DNA from: an uncultured Bacteroidota bacterium
Lineage (GTDB): Bacteria; Bacteroidota; Bacteroidia; B-17B0; Aurantibacillaceae
DNA: 33,496 nt
Assembly: GCA_937868545.1 (NCBI GenBank)
Contig: CALMMX010000153.1
Span: 1-33,496, forward strand
Direction of reading: 5' to 3'
Positions 26,428 through 33,496 of this stretch are shown here, one piece after another. Position numbers and translations under genes: made by a program. The first letter of the stretch is position 1, and each line of letters starts with the position of its first letter. The notes beneath the pieces were generated by a model that saw nothing but the letters and a program-made list of their open reading frames with translations, was not told where the DNA came from and ran no database searches.

Positions 26428-28257
26428 ATGAATAAATTGTGTTTTATTTTATTGCTGTGTTTATTTTCTTTAAATAAATTTATGGCACAAAAAACTGTTT
26501 CGGCAAAAGTTACTGAAATTAAATGTACAGGTTTTGCAATATCCAAACCGTTAAGCGAATGCACTATAGTTGATGATAATGATAATTTAAGTATAGATAA
26601 AAAAAAGGAAGTTGAACAGCGCAGAACTTCACCCAAAATAGTTAATAAACCAAATACATCTTTTGCAGGTGACCCAATTGCACAGAGGCAAAGTGGATTA
26701 AAAACTATGTCACCGCCTATTGCTAATTGGCAAGGATTAAGTGGTTCTGGTTATCCGCCAGATCCATCAGGTGCGGTAAGTGCAAACTATTATTTTCAAG
26801 CTGTAAACACTCAATATAGAGTTTACACAAAAACTGGAGGTGCGGTTGTTGGTGGCGGACCTTTTAATTTAAGTAGTTTGTGGGCAGGTAGCACAGATGA
26901 TGGCGACCCAATTGTTATGTATGATAGATATGCTGATAGATGGTTTATGTCCCAATTTAATGGATTTGATAGGTTATTGATAGCTGTTTCAACAAGTTCA
27001 AACCCTTTAGGTACTTATTTTACATATACTTTTGTTCCTAGTGCAGGTTCTTTTCCAGATTATCCAAAATATTCTATTTGGAGTGATGGATATTATTTTA
27101 GTACTAACATTGGAGAACCGAATAAAATTGGTGCAATGAATAGGACAAAAATGTTAGCTGGAGACCCCACTGCTACAATGATTTCGTTAGATCTACCACC
27201 TACACCAAACGTTGGCTTCTTTTGCCCATTAACAGCTTGTGCTGATGGTGTATTGCCACCTTTTGGTACACCTTGCCCAGCTTTTTCATACGAAGATGAT
27301 ACTTGGGATATTGGTGGTGCAGACAGATTGCGCATTTTTAAAATAATAATTGATTGGGTTACTCCATCTAGTTCCTCAGTAGTTCTTGATCAAATGTTGA
27401 ATACATCTCCAATAAATGTTGATTTTGATCCTTCTTGGGATGATGTTCCTCAACCTGGAACTTCTCAAAAGTTAGATGCAATGAATGGTGTCTTAAATTT
27501 TAGAGCACAATATAGGAGATGGGTAGGGTACAATACAGTTGTTTTATGTCAAGCTGTAATTGTAGAACCTACAACTAAACAAGTAGGTGTGAGATGGTAT
27601 GAATTGCGTCAGGATGTAACAACAGGTATTTGGAGTATTTATCAAGAAGGAACTTATGCGCCCGATGGCGAAAGTCGTTGGTTAGGAAGTATAGCAATGG
27701 ATGATAATGGAAGTATTGGACTAGCTTATGCAGTATCAAGTGAAGTTGTATCTCCATCATTACGTTATACTGGTCGTAATGCTCATGATCCACTTGGAAC
27801 AATGACTTTTACAGAAACTTCTGCAATTGTTGGTTCTGGAGCTCAAAGTTTTATTAATAGATTTGGTGATTATTCTCAAACAGAAATGGATCCCGATGGT
27901 TTAACATTTTGGCATACTGGTGAATATTTAATTAGTGGAAACCCTCGTACTAGGATATATTCTTTTAAAATCCCAGTTTTAGATGTTGGTGTTTCAGAGA
28001 CAGTTAGTCAATCAAGTTTAAATGTTTTTGCAAATAAAGACAAAATTGAAGTTACAGCTTTAAATTTACCAAATAACGAAGAGGCTAAAATTGAATTATA
28101 TACAATTGATGGTAGAGAATTATCAAGCCAAAAAGTAGTTCCAGTTCAAAATAAATTCAATACATCAATTTTTACAAATAATATTAGCAAAGGTGTTTAT
28201 ATTGTTAGAGTAGGAAATGCTTATTTTCAAAAAACAAAAAAGATTGTAGTTGAATAA
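26428..28257 (+). CDS. Secreted protein with type A T9SS sorting domain
   Basis: 609 residues. A signal peptide (about 1-21, ends FMAQ) precedes a polar region. The central part from about residue 85 (WQGLSGSGYPPDPSGAVSAN, then GDPIVMYDRYADRWFMSQF and FPDYPKYSIW) resembles the family of secreted Bacteroidota proteins predicted to form a beta-propeller or sialidase-like fold; the catalytic function, if any, is unknown to me. Residues about 525-609 are a type A (Por secretion tail) domain: ending in ELYTIDGRELSSQ, GVYIVRV, KKIVV. It is exported by Sec, passes the outer membrane by T9SS and has the tail removed. Paired with the type B protein at the left edge, the organism uses both sorting classes. 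The 81-base upstream gap is AT-rich, without a clear promoter. Confidence 0.85.
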   Translation: MNKLCFILLLCLFSLNKFMAQKTVSAKVTEIKCTGFAISKPLSECTIVDDNDNLSIDKKKEVEQRRTSPKIVNKPNTSFAGDPIAQRQSGLKTMSPPIANWQGLSGSGYPPDPSGAVSANYYFQAVNTQYRVYTKTGGAVVGGGPFNLSSLWAGSTDDGDPIVMYDRYADRWFMSQFNGFDRLLIAVSTSSNPLGTYFTYTFVPSAGSFPDYPKYSIWSDGYYFSTNIGEPNKIGAMNRTKMLAGDPTATMISLDLPPTPNVGFFCPLTACADGVLPPFGTPCPAFSYEDDTWDIGGADRLRIFKIIIDWVTPSSSSVVLDQMLNTSPINVDFDPSWDDVPQPGTSQKLDAMNGVLNFRAQYRRWVGYNTVVLCQAVIVEPTTKQVGVRWYELRQDVTTGIWSIYQEGTYAPDGESRWLGSIAMDDNGSIGLAYAVSSEVVSPSLRYTGRNAHDPLGTMTFTETSAIVGSGAQSFINRFGDYSQTEMDPDGLTFWHTGEYLISGNPRTRIYSFKIPVLDVGVSETVSQSSLNVFANKDKIEVTALNLPNNEEAKIELYTIDGRELSSQKVVPVQNKFNTSIFTNNISKGVYIVRVGNAYFQKTKKIVVE

Positions 28258-28268
28258 ATAAAATAAAG

Positions 28269-28333
28269 TATAATTTATGAAAAATATAATAGTATAATGT
28301 ATATCGTTTAATATTATAATTTATGAAAAATAT
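28269..28333 (+). repeat. 19-base direct repeat duplicating the translation start of the lipoprotein gene
   Basis: TATAATTTATGAAAAATAT occurs at 28269-28287 and again at 28315-28333; the second copy contains the ATG of the lipoprotein gene at 28323. The first copy contains an ATG at 28277 that opens a six-codon frame (MKNIIV, stop at 28295-28297) in another phase. It may be a leader peptide or a relic of a local duplication. Confidence 0.75.
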
Positions 28334-28658
28334 GTTTTACTTAGTTGTTTTTGTAATGACTATTTCATGCCAAACTACTAAAAAAGATACTGTTGTAATT
28401 ACCACAACTAATGAGGTAAAAGGTAAATTCTTAGGAAAGGTTACTTATAATTTAAATGAAAGCAAATGTTTGAGTGTTATTTTACAAAATACTGAAAATG
28501 ATAAACAACTAGTGTTGATTCCAAAAGATGTAATTGAAGAAAAGTACAATAAAGAAGGAACCTTTATTTATTTTAATTATAGGTTGCTTAAAATGCCTAA
28601 TAAAGATGGGTGCAAAAATGGATTGCCAGCTCAACTTACTGATATATCGAAAAAGTAA
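28323..28658 (+). CDS. Small predicted lipoprotein, function unknown
   Basis: 111 residues. A hydrophobic start (FYLVVFVM) leads to TISC, with Cys16 as the probable lipid-modified residue; the lipobox is imperfect (Thr at -3), which is tolerated in Bacteroidota. The mature part is a short soluble domain with two more cysteines (KCLSV and DGCKNG) that might form a disulphide. No family is recognised. It has no acidic export signal after the Cys, so it is likely to face the periplasm. It follows the type A cargo gene by 65 bases and may share its transcript; convergent with the desaturase gene, no hairpin terminator was found in the 56-base gap. Confidence 0.7.
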   Translation: MKNMFYLVVFVMTISCQTTKKDTVVITTTNEVKGKFLGKVTYNLNESKCLSVILQNTENDKQLVLIPKDVIEEKYNKEGTFIYFNYRLLKMPNKDGCKNGLPAQLTDISKK

Positions 28659-28714
28659 TATTTTTAAAGTAAAGCTTCTTCAAAAGGGGCATTAGAAAAC
28701 CAAATTAAATCTAT

Positions 28715-29470
28715 TTATTTTGATACCCTTGCTAATTTTATAATTCTGAGTTTATCAAGTAAAATTATCACACTATATGTAGGGTCAAATTCAAACCATT
28801 TTACTGCAAAATTTGGTTTTGAACCTGCGTGATGATGATTGTTTTGAAATAGTTCGCCAAGCATTAAAAAGTCTAAAAATAAAGTATTCCTCGATTTGTC
28901 GCCATCATGATAATTTTGATAACCGTATTTATGCCCTGCCCAATTTACTATTGCACCTTGTATTGGTCCCATTAAGAAATGTATTGGTAAAAACAAATAT
29001 TCCCACCAAACTGTTGCAAAAAAAGCATAAAACACAATATAACCTGCTGCGAATAATAATCTAATAAACCAACTATCTGCAATTTTATCTAGTTTTTTAT
29101 ATTCAGGAAAATTTCTATCAAATTTTTCTTCTATGACGGTTACTCGGTTTAATACATTATTGTAAATTTTTCGAGTGTGCATCATCATCGTAAATGCATT
29201 TTTAAAAAAGTGAGGAGTATGAGGATCTTTTTCAGTATCGCTATAAGCATGATGCATACGATGTAATATAGCATAAGCTCTGGCATTTAAATATGATGAC
29301 CCTTGTGTTATCCATGAAAAATAATAAAAGAAAATCTCCCAAAATTTGTTCATTGTAAACATTTTATGGGCCGAATATCTGTGTAAAAAAAAGGTTTGTG
29401 CAAATAATGATAAATACCAATGAAGTATTAAAAATAAGAAAATAGCCATTTGATTTGATTTATGCATCAA
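28715..29470 (-). CDS. Membrane fatty acid desaturase (acyl-CoA/acyl-lipid type)
   Basis: 251 residues, about four transmembrane helices. Its histidine boxes are H30-RYSA-H35, H70-RM-HH74 and NNHH at 210-213, with N176-WAG-H180 matching the extra metal-ligand region of stearoyl-CoA desaturases. In the third box the first His of the usual HNNHH is Gln (Q209), a variation I recall in some bacterial members. It would insert a double bond in an acyl chain using a diiron site and an electron donor; the position of the double bond is not predictable. It is shorter than animal enzymes because there is no N-terminal extension. Two ATG codons stand in tandem (29470 and 29467). Confidence 0.87.
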   Translation of the reverse strand: MMHKSNQMAIFLFLILHWYLSLFAQTFFLHRYSAHKMFTMNKFWEIFFYYFSWITQGSSYLNARAYAILHRMHHAYSDTEKDPHTPHFFKNAFTMMMHTRKIYNNVLNRVTVIEEKFDRNFPEYKKLDKIADSWFIRLLFAAGYIVFYAFFATVWWEYLFLPIHFLMGPIQGAIVNWAGHKYGYQNYHDGDKSRNTLFLDFLMLGELFQNNHHHAGSKPNFAVKWFEFDPTYSVIILLDKLRIIKLARVSK

Positions 29471-29489
29471 AGGTGCATATATTAAACTT

Positions 29490-29527
29490 AATAAAACTAT
29501 CGTTTATCTAATATTAACAGTTTTATT
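29490..29527 (-). other. Inverted repeat before the desaturase gene
   Basis: Perfect 9-base arms AATAAAACT (29490-29498) and AGTTTTATT (29519-29527) with a 20-base AT-rich loop, in the 100-base gap between the LRR gene and the desaturase start. No T-run follows on the minus strand. It could be an operator or leader structure; in such AT-rich DNA chance is possible. Confidence 0.3.
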
Positions 29528-29570
29528 GAATATATTTTAAAGGAATTTAAATTGAATTAATTAAATGATT

Positions 29571-30185
29571 TTACCACTTACACTTGCAACTTGGAGACAT
29601 ATACACATTGCATTTAGGTAATAGGCTATGAATGTATAATTGGGTTTCGTCGCTAATTAAAATATTTCGTAAATCTAAAACATTAAGAGCCTTAAGATTT
29701 TTGAGCGTTGCTGGAAATTCATCAAAGTTATTGCTCCAAGCATCTAAAATTTCTAACTTTTCTAAATTCCCTATTTGTGGAGGTAAACTCGATAAATCAT
29801 TTTGATTAATGTTTAAGTAGGTTAAGTTAGTAAGTTTACCAATTTGTTTTGGTAAACGTTTGAGTCCAGTTTTGCTGCAAATCAAAACTTGCAATTTCGA
29901 AAGTTGATTTATACTATCAGGTAATTCGTCAATGCTGTTTTTACTAATATCTAAATATTGTAAATTTTTAAAATTTAGAATTTCAATTGGGAATGTTTTT
30001 AAATGATTTCTTCTTAAAACTAACTTAATAACAGCATCTGGGTTCTTCATGGCTTCGATAATAGAAGTATGGCCTGTTAAAGTATCTAGAGATAGAGAGT
30101 CTAATAATTGCGCTTTTGTATTTACAAATAAACACAGGCAAAGTAATGTGAATAATAGATTTTTAAATTTATTTGACTTATGCAT
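29571..30185 (-). CDS. Exported leucine-rich repeat protein
   Basis: 204 residues. A signal peptide (about 1-25, ends TKAQ) is followed by about five 23-residue leucine-rich repeats of the LxxLxLxxNxLxxLPxx type (NLQYLDISKNSIDELPD, NLTYLNINQNDLSSLPP and similar). The C terminus is short and Cys-rich (SCKCKW). Repeats of this kind bind proteins, but the partner is unknown. The start overlaps the ribF stop by 8 bases (ATGCATAA), so it is translated with ribF; there is no obvious functional link. It ends about 100 bases before the desaturase start. Confidence 0.83.
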   Translation of the reverse strand: MHKSNKFKNLLFTLLCLCLFVNTKAQLLDSLSLDTLTGHTSIIEAMKNPDAVIKLVLRRNHLKTFPIEILNFKNLQYLDISKNSIDELPDSINQLSKLQVLICSKTGLKRLPKQIGKLTNLTYLNINQNDLSSLPPQIGNLEKLEILDAWSNNFDEFPATLKNLKALNVLDLRNILISDETQLYIHSLLPKCNVYMSPSCKCKW

Positions 30186-31113
30186 CTTTGAATAATTTTA
30201 AACAATCTTGTTTATCTTTTCCCAATTGTTGTTTTAGTTCATCTAAGTTAGCAAATTTTACTTCATTTCTTAAATGTTTTACAAATTCAATTTTAATAGT
30301 TTGCCCATAAATGTCTTCATCAAAATCAAAAATATTCACTTCAATTTTTTGCAATTTGTCACTATCTGTTGTTGGATTAAATCCAATGTTTAACATGCCA
30401 AAATAACCTTTATTATTTAAGATAACTTTAACTGCATAAACACCAGTTTTTGGCTTTATTTTATCAATATCATTAATTTGCACATTTGCAGTGGGGTAAC
30501 CAATTGTTCTGCCTAATTGTTTACCTTTTACAACTTGCCCTTTAATAAAAAAAGTGTAGCCCAAAAATCTGTTAGCAATTTCAATGTTACCGTCTTCAAT
30601 TGCTTTTCTTATGCGAGTACTGCTAACATTTAGTTGATCAATTTCTTTAGCAGAGATTTCCTCTACATTAAAATTGTGTTTTTCGCAAACTTGTTTTAAA
30701 GTATTAATGTTGCCTTCTCTGTTTGTGCCAAAGTGATGATCGTAACCAATTACTAATGTTTTTGTTTTTAATTTTTCGGAAATTATATTTGAAATATAAT
30801 CACTGGCACTCATTTGCGAAAACTCTTTTGTAAAAGGAAATACAAGCACATTGTCAATTCCAAACTGTTTAAGTAAATCACATTTTTCTTCAGTAGTAGT
30901 AATTAATTTTAAATCATTTTGATTTGGAAATAATACTTTTCTAGGATGAGGATCAAATGTAAATAACAACGTTTCGCCACCATATTGTTTTTTTAATTCA
31001 AGTAAGCGATTAATTATTTTTTGATGCCCTAAATGAACACCATCAAATGTTCCAATGGTAACAATGGTATTTGTTAATTCTTTGGTTTCGGATATGTTAT
31101 TAAAAATACGCAC
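30178..31113 (-). CDS. ribF: Bifunctional riboflavin kinase / FAD synthetase RibF
   Basis: 311 residues, normal length. The N-terminal nucleotidyltransferase domain makes FAD from FMN (GTFDGVHLGHQKI; TFDPHPRKVL; GYDHHFG; SSTRIRKAI), and the C-terminal domain phosphorylates riboflavin (GKQLGRTIGYPTAN; KTGVYAV; ending with VEFVKHLRNE-like EFVKHLRNEVKF). Cytoplasmic. It follows the VWA/MORN gene by 23 bases and overlaps the LRR gene, giving a three-gene minus-strand operon. No FMN riboswitch was seen ahead of it. Confidence 0.96.
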   Translation of the reverse strand: MRIFNNISETKELTNTIVTIGTFDGVHLGHQKIINRLLELKKQYGGETLLFTFDPHPRKVLFPNQNDLKLITTTEEKCDLLKQFGIDNVLVFPFTKEFSQMSASDYISNIISEKLKTKTLVIGYDHHFGTNREGNINTLKQVCEKHNFNVEEISAKEIDQLNVSSTRIRKAIEDGNIEIANRFLGYTFFIKGQVVKGKQLGRTIGYPTANVQINDIDKIKPKTGVYAVKVILNNKGYFGMLNIGFNPTTDSDKLQKIEVNIFDFDEDIYGQTIKIEFVKHLRNEVKFANLDELKQQLGKDKQDCLKLFKDA

Positions 31114-31136
31114 AAAAATGGTTGATAAAGATACAA

Positions 31137-32294
31137 TTAAAACACTTTCACACTTCCGTTTTTAATAATATAATCTACACCATTAATATTAAACTTTTTA
31201 CCAGTGCTTTGTTTCATTAAATCTGTTATATCTTGCTCAATAGTATGCACCGAACCTTTTGTTTTATAGGCAATATTTAAGTAATCTTCACTAATTTCCA
31301 TGCCTTCATAAACTCCGCATAAAATAACTCTTACAGGAACTTTTATTCTTGCTAATAATTTAATATCCCTTGCTTTTGCCCAGTTATCAGCAATTAAAAT
31401 CACATCATCAACTTTACCACTTTTATTTAAGCCATATAAAATGGCCTCTATCGGATTTTCAGGAGCATCTCCACCTGTTCCTTTTCTTATGGTTAACTCC
31501 ATAGTAGACACTAGTTGTTCGCATGTTTTAGCTCTACAATAATAAATTCCACCTGTAGCGCCAATTTTCTTTTGTTCATCAGATTTTTTATCACCATCAT
31601 TAAAAAAAACAAAATGTTGACTTACACTATCTTTAATAAAATGTAATTTTAGCCATGTGTTAAGTTGTTGGGCGTATGGATACATGCTTCCAGTAAGGTC
31701 GGCAACTATTAGTTTGTTTTTCCATTGTTTATTCCTTTTAAACACATTAAAAACAACATTATTGGCAGAGTCAGATTCATTTGGTTTTAGATCCGCTTCA
31801 CTTTCAGTACTTCTACTTTCAAAAGAAAAATTCCCCTTTTTATCATAAACTTTATAATAGCCATTTAAATTCCCTTTTTTATAATTTCCTTCGGCTTTAA
31901 TATTACCGTTTGGATAATAAGATAATTCCAATCCCTCTTTAACACCATTTTTAAATGTTTCAAAAAAGTCTTTTTTACATTTTTTTGAATAATAAATACT
32001 TGGACCTTCTAATTTTCCATCTTTGTAGTAAGATTCTTGCTCAACACAATCAGGCACGTCAAACCACTTAATTTCTAAACCTTGTTTTTTATTGTTTTTG
32101 AAAATTACCTCCGATTTTAAATCGCCATTTTCCCAAAATTCTTTCCATACGCCTTGCCTTAAACTATCTTTATCAAGTATATTAATTGTATCTTTTTCAT
32201 AAACTTTATAATCAATATAGTTTTGGGCATTCCCAAAATGGCTATTTAGGATTAAATAGGTGAAAAAAAGATATATACTTTTAAAGGCTTTCAA
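31137..32294 (-). CDS. Exported protein fusing MORN-type repeats to a VWA-like domain
   Basis: 385 residues. A signal peptide (about 1-23, ends GNAQ) is followed by about five toxin-antitoxin-type MORN_2 repeats at 45-155 (GVWKEFWENGDLKSEV, GLELSYYPNGNIKAEGNY and similar), a linker, then a von Willebrand A-like domain at 193-365. Its metal site reads D199-LTG-S203 with Thr at 201 in place of the usual Ser, then T273-GG-D276 and ADN at 302-304, so metal binding is plausible. The C-terminal ~25 residues are Gly/Lys-rich. The protein should act outside the cytoplasm; the partner is unknown. It heads the operon with ribF. MORN and VWA in one chain is not a common arrangement. Confidence 0.8.
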   Translation of the reverse strand: MKAFKSIYLFFTYLILNSHFGNAQNYIDYKVYEKDTINILDKDSLRQGVWKEFWENGDLKSEVIFKNNKKQGLEIKWFDVPDCVEQESYYKDGKLEGPSIYYSKKCKKDFFETFKNGVKEGLELSYYPNGNIKAEGNYKKGNLNGYYKVYDKKGNFSFESRSTESEADLKPNESDSANNVVFNVFKRNKQWKNKLIVADLTGSMYPYAQQLNTWLKLHFIKDSVSQHFVFFNDGDKKSDEQKKIGATGGIYYCRAKTCEQLVSTMELTIRKGTGGDAPENPIEAILYGLNKSGKVDDVILIADNWAKARDIKLLARIKVPVRVILCGVYEGMEISEDYLNIAYKTKGSVHTIEQDITDLMKQSTGKKFNINGVDYIIKNGSVKVF

Positions 32295-32326
32295 TGTCTA
32301 AAAATCATTAAATTTACGGTCATTAT

Positions 32327-32355
32327 CAAATTTATATGTTAGAAAAAATAAACAA
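32327..32355 (-). promoter_or_regulatory. Candidate promoter of the VWA/MORN-ribF-LRR operon
   Basis: On the minus strand TAAATTTG (32334-32327) is an exact TAnnTTTG match, with TTG at 32355-32353 about 18 bases upstream. Transcription would start near 32320 and read into the ATG at 32294. The element overlaps the pheS start region (ATG 32336) in the 41-base divergent gap, so the two promoters would compete. No equally good plus-strand promoter was seen for pheS; TAAATTTA at 32309-32316 is the closest. Confidence 0.38.
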
Positions 32356-33361
32356 TCTTTTGACAGAAGTAGAAGGGTTTGCTGCTCAAAGTAAAGAACA
32401 AGTTGAAGAATACCGTATTAAATGGCTTAGTAAAAAAGGTCAAATAACAGCTTTGTTTGAAGATTTTAAATCTGTAGCACCTGAAATTAAACGTGAGGTT
32501 GGTCAAAAGCTTAATGAGCTTAGAAATAAAGCACAAGAAAGAATAAATGAATTAAAGGATAAGTATTCTGAAAATGATTCGGTTAATACTAATGCAAATA
32601 TTGATTTAACAACACCTTCTGATCCAACAATTGCTATAGGTTCTCGCCATCCACTATCAATAGTTAAAAATCAAATTATTGATGTTTTTGCACGTATAGG
32701 ATTTACTGTAAGTGATGGTAGAGAAATTGAAGATGATTGGCATAATTTTACGGCTTTAAATACGCCCGAAAATCATCCAGCAAGAGATATGCAGGATACA
32801 TTTTATGTAAATATAAATCCTGAAATGGTTTTGCGTACTCAAACTTCTTCGGTGCAAGTTCATATTATGGAAAATCAAAAGCCACCAATACGTACAATTT
32901 CACCAGGAAGAGTTTACCGTAATGAAGCAATTAGTGCGCGTGCTCATTGCCAGTTTCATCAAATTGAAGGGCTATATATTGATGAAAAGGTTTCATTTGC
33001 TGATTTAAAACAAACATTAAATTTTTTCGCAAAAGAATTATTTGGTACTGAAACAAAAATTAGAATGCGCCCGAGTTATTTTCCATTTACTGAGCCAAGT
33101 GCAGAAGTTGATATTAGCTGTACTATTTGTAAAGGTGAAGGTTGTAATGTTTGTAAATACACAGGATGGGTAGAGATTTTGGGTTGCGGTATGGTTGATC
33201 CTCAGGTTTTAGATAATTGTGGTATTGATAGTAATAAATTCAGTGGTTTTGCTTTTGGAATGGGCATTGAGCGTATTACCATGTTAAAATACAGAGTGAA
33301 AGATTTGCGTTTGTTTTTTGAGAATGATGTTCGTTTTTTAAAACAATTTTCAGGAGAATAG
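32336..33361 (+). CDS. pheS: Phenylalanine-tRNA ligase alpha subunit
   Basis: 341 residues, normal length. The N-terminal helical coiled-coil arm (about 1-85) contacts tRNA-Phe. The class II catalytic core shows HPLSIV, FTALNTPENHPARD, TSSVQVHIM, PGRVYRNE, AHCQFHQIEG, RPSYFPFTEPSAEVDI, WVEILGCGMVDP and GFAFGMGIER (motif 3). The CTICKGEGCNVCK loop carries four cysteines, a variation found in several bacterial PheS proteins. pheT, encoding the beta subunit, is not next to it. Confidence 0.96.
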   Translation: MLEKINNLLTEVEGFAAQSKEQVEEYRIKWLSKKGQITALFEDFKSVAPEIKREVGQKLNELRNKAQERINELKDKYSENDSVNTNANIDLTTPSDPTIAIGSRHPLSIVKNQIIDVFARIGFTVSDGREIEDDWHNFTALNTPENHPARDMQDTFYVNINPEMVLRTQTSSVQVHIMENQKPPIRTISPGRVYRNEAISARAHCQFHQIEGLYIDEKVSFADLKQTLNFFAKELFGTETKIRMRPSYFPFTEPSAEVDISCTICKGEGCNVCKYTGWVEILGCGMVDPQVLDNCGIDSNKFSGFAFGMGIERITMLKYRVKDLRLFFENDVRFLKQFSGE

Positions 33362-33364
33362 GAA

Positions 33365-33496
33365 TTGGAACCAAAAACACGAAAAGATCAATTATTAAAA
33401 ATGCTGGAATTAGAACCAGATGATGTGTTTTTGAATTATGCTTTAGCTATGGAATATTTAGCAATTGATAGTTTTGAAATTGCTGCGCAAATGCTT
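33365..33496 (+). CDS. Tetratricopeptide-repeat protein, N-terminal part (cut by the right edge)
   Basis: A TTG at 33365, 3 bases after the pheS stop, opens a frame to the edge (44 codons) giving EPKTRKDQLLKMLELEPDD, then VFLNYALAMEYLAIDSFEIA. The Leu/Ala/Tyr spacing is that of a TPR helix pair. There is no signal peptide in the visible part, so it should be cytoplasmic. The full product cannot be judged. The spacing shows co-transcription with pheS. Confidence 0.7.
   Translation, partial: MEPKTRKDQLLKMLELEPDDVFLNYALAMEYLAIDSFEIAAQML

Noticed and set aside
28659-28714. Possible shared terminator between the convergent lipoprotein and desaturase genes
   Set aside because: No stem longer than the AAGCTT palindrome and no paired T-runs were found.
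29460-30185. Nearly equal N-terminal starts (MHKSN) of the desaturase and LRR genes
   Set aside because: The match covers only about 14 of 17 bases and the proteins are otherwise unrelated; probably chance, helped by the ATGCATAA overlap.

Overview
The window looks like a chromosomal segment of a Bacteroidota bacterium, probably near Flavobacteriales; the exact order cannot be settled from the sequence alone. The reasons are the strong AT bias, the absence of clear Shine-Dalgarno sequences, two type IX secretion (T9SS) cargo proteins (one with a type B and one with a type A C-terminal sorting domain), a PorP/SprF-type protein, FtsZ ending in the FLHDNVD-type tail, and promoter-like elements of the TTTG / TAnnTTTG class. 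No tRNA, rRNA, CRISPR array or insertion sequence was seen.

Layout. 1-2776 (minus): the 5' part of a PorP/SprF-family gene runs off the left edge, behind a large secreted SprB-repeat protein with a type B sorting domain. 2947-3801 (minus): a PlsC-like acyltransferase. 4070-20282 (plus): the division and cell wall (dcw) cluster, in the order mraZ, rsmH, ftsL-like, ftsI, murE, mraY, murD, a free-standing MurD C-terminal-domain paralog, ftsW, murG, murC, ftsQ, ftsA, ftsZ, closed by a strong terminator. 20459-26346 (plus): htpG, then dnaG and a TPR-PP2C phosphatase that overlaps dnaG. 26428-28658 (plus): a type A T9SS protein and a small lipoprotein. 28715-32294 (minus): a fatty acid desaturase, then an operon read as VWA/MORN protein, ribF, leucine-rich repeat protein. 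32336-33496 (plus): pheS and the start of a TPR gene cut by the right edge.

How it works together. The dcw cluster carries most of the cytoplasmic and lipid-linked steps from UDP-MurNAc to lipid II (murC, murD, murE, mraY, murG; murB, murF and ddl are absent) plus the septal synthase pair FtsW/FtsI and the divisome proteins FtsL, FtsQ, FtsA and FtsZ. Four 7-base boxes with an exact 10-base period lie just before mraZ and look like an autoregulatory MraZ operator. MurE carries the DNPR motif of meso-diaminopimelate-adding enzymes.

The most unusual content is (1) the 153-residue gene directly after murD, which matches only MurD's C-terminal domain, keeps most of the glutamate-side residues and has no ATPase domain; (2) dnaG starting with TTG inside the T-tract of the htpG terminator; (3) the phased MraZ boxes; and (4) a 41-base hairpin between the MurD-like gene and ftsW.
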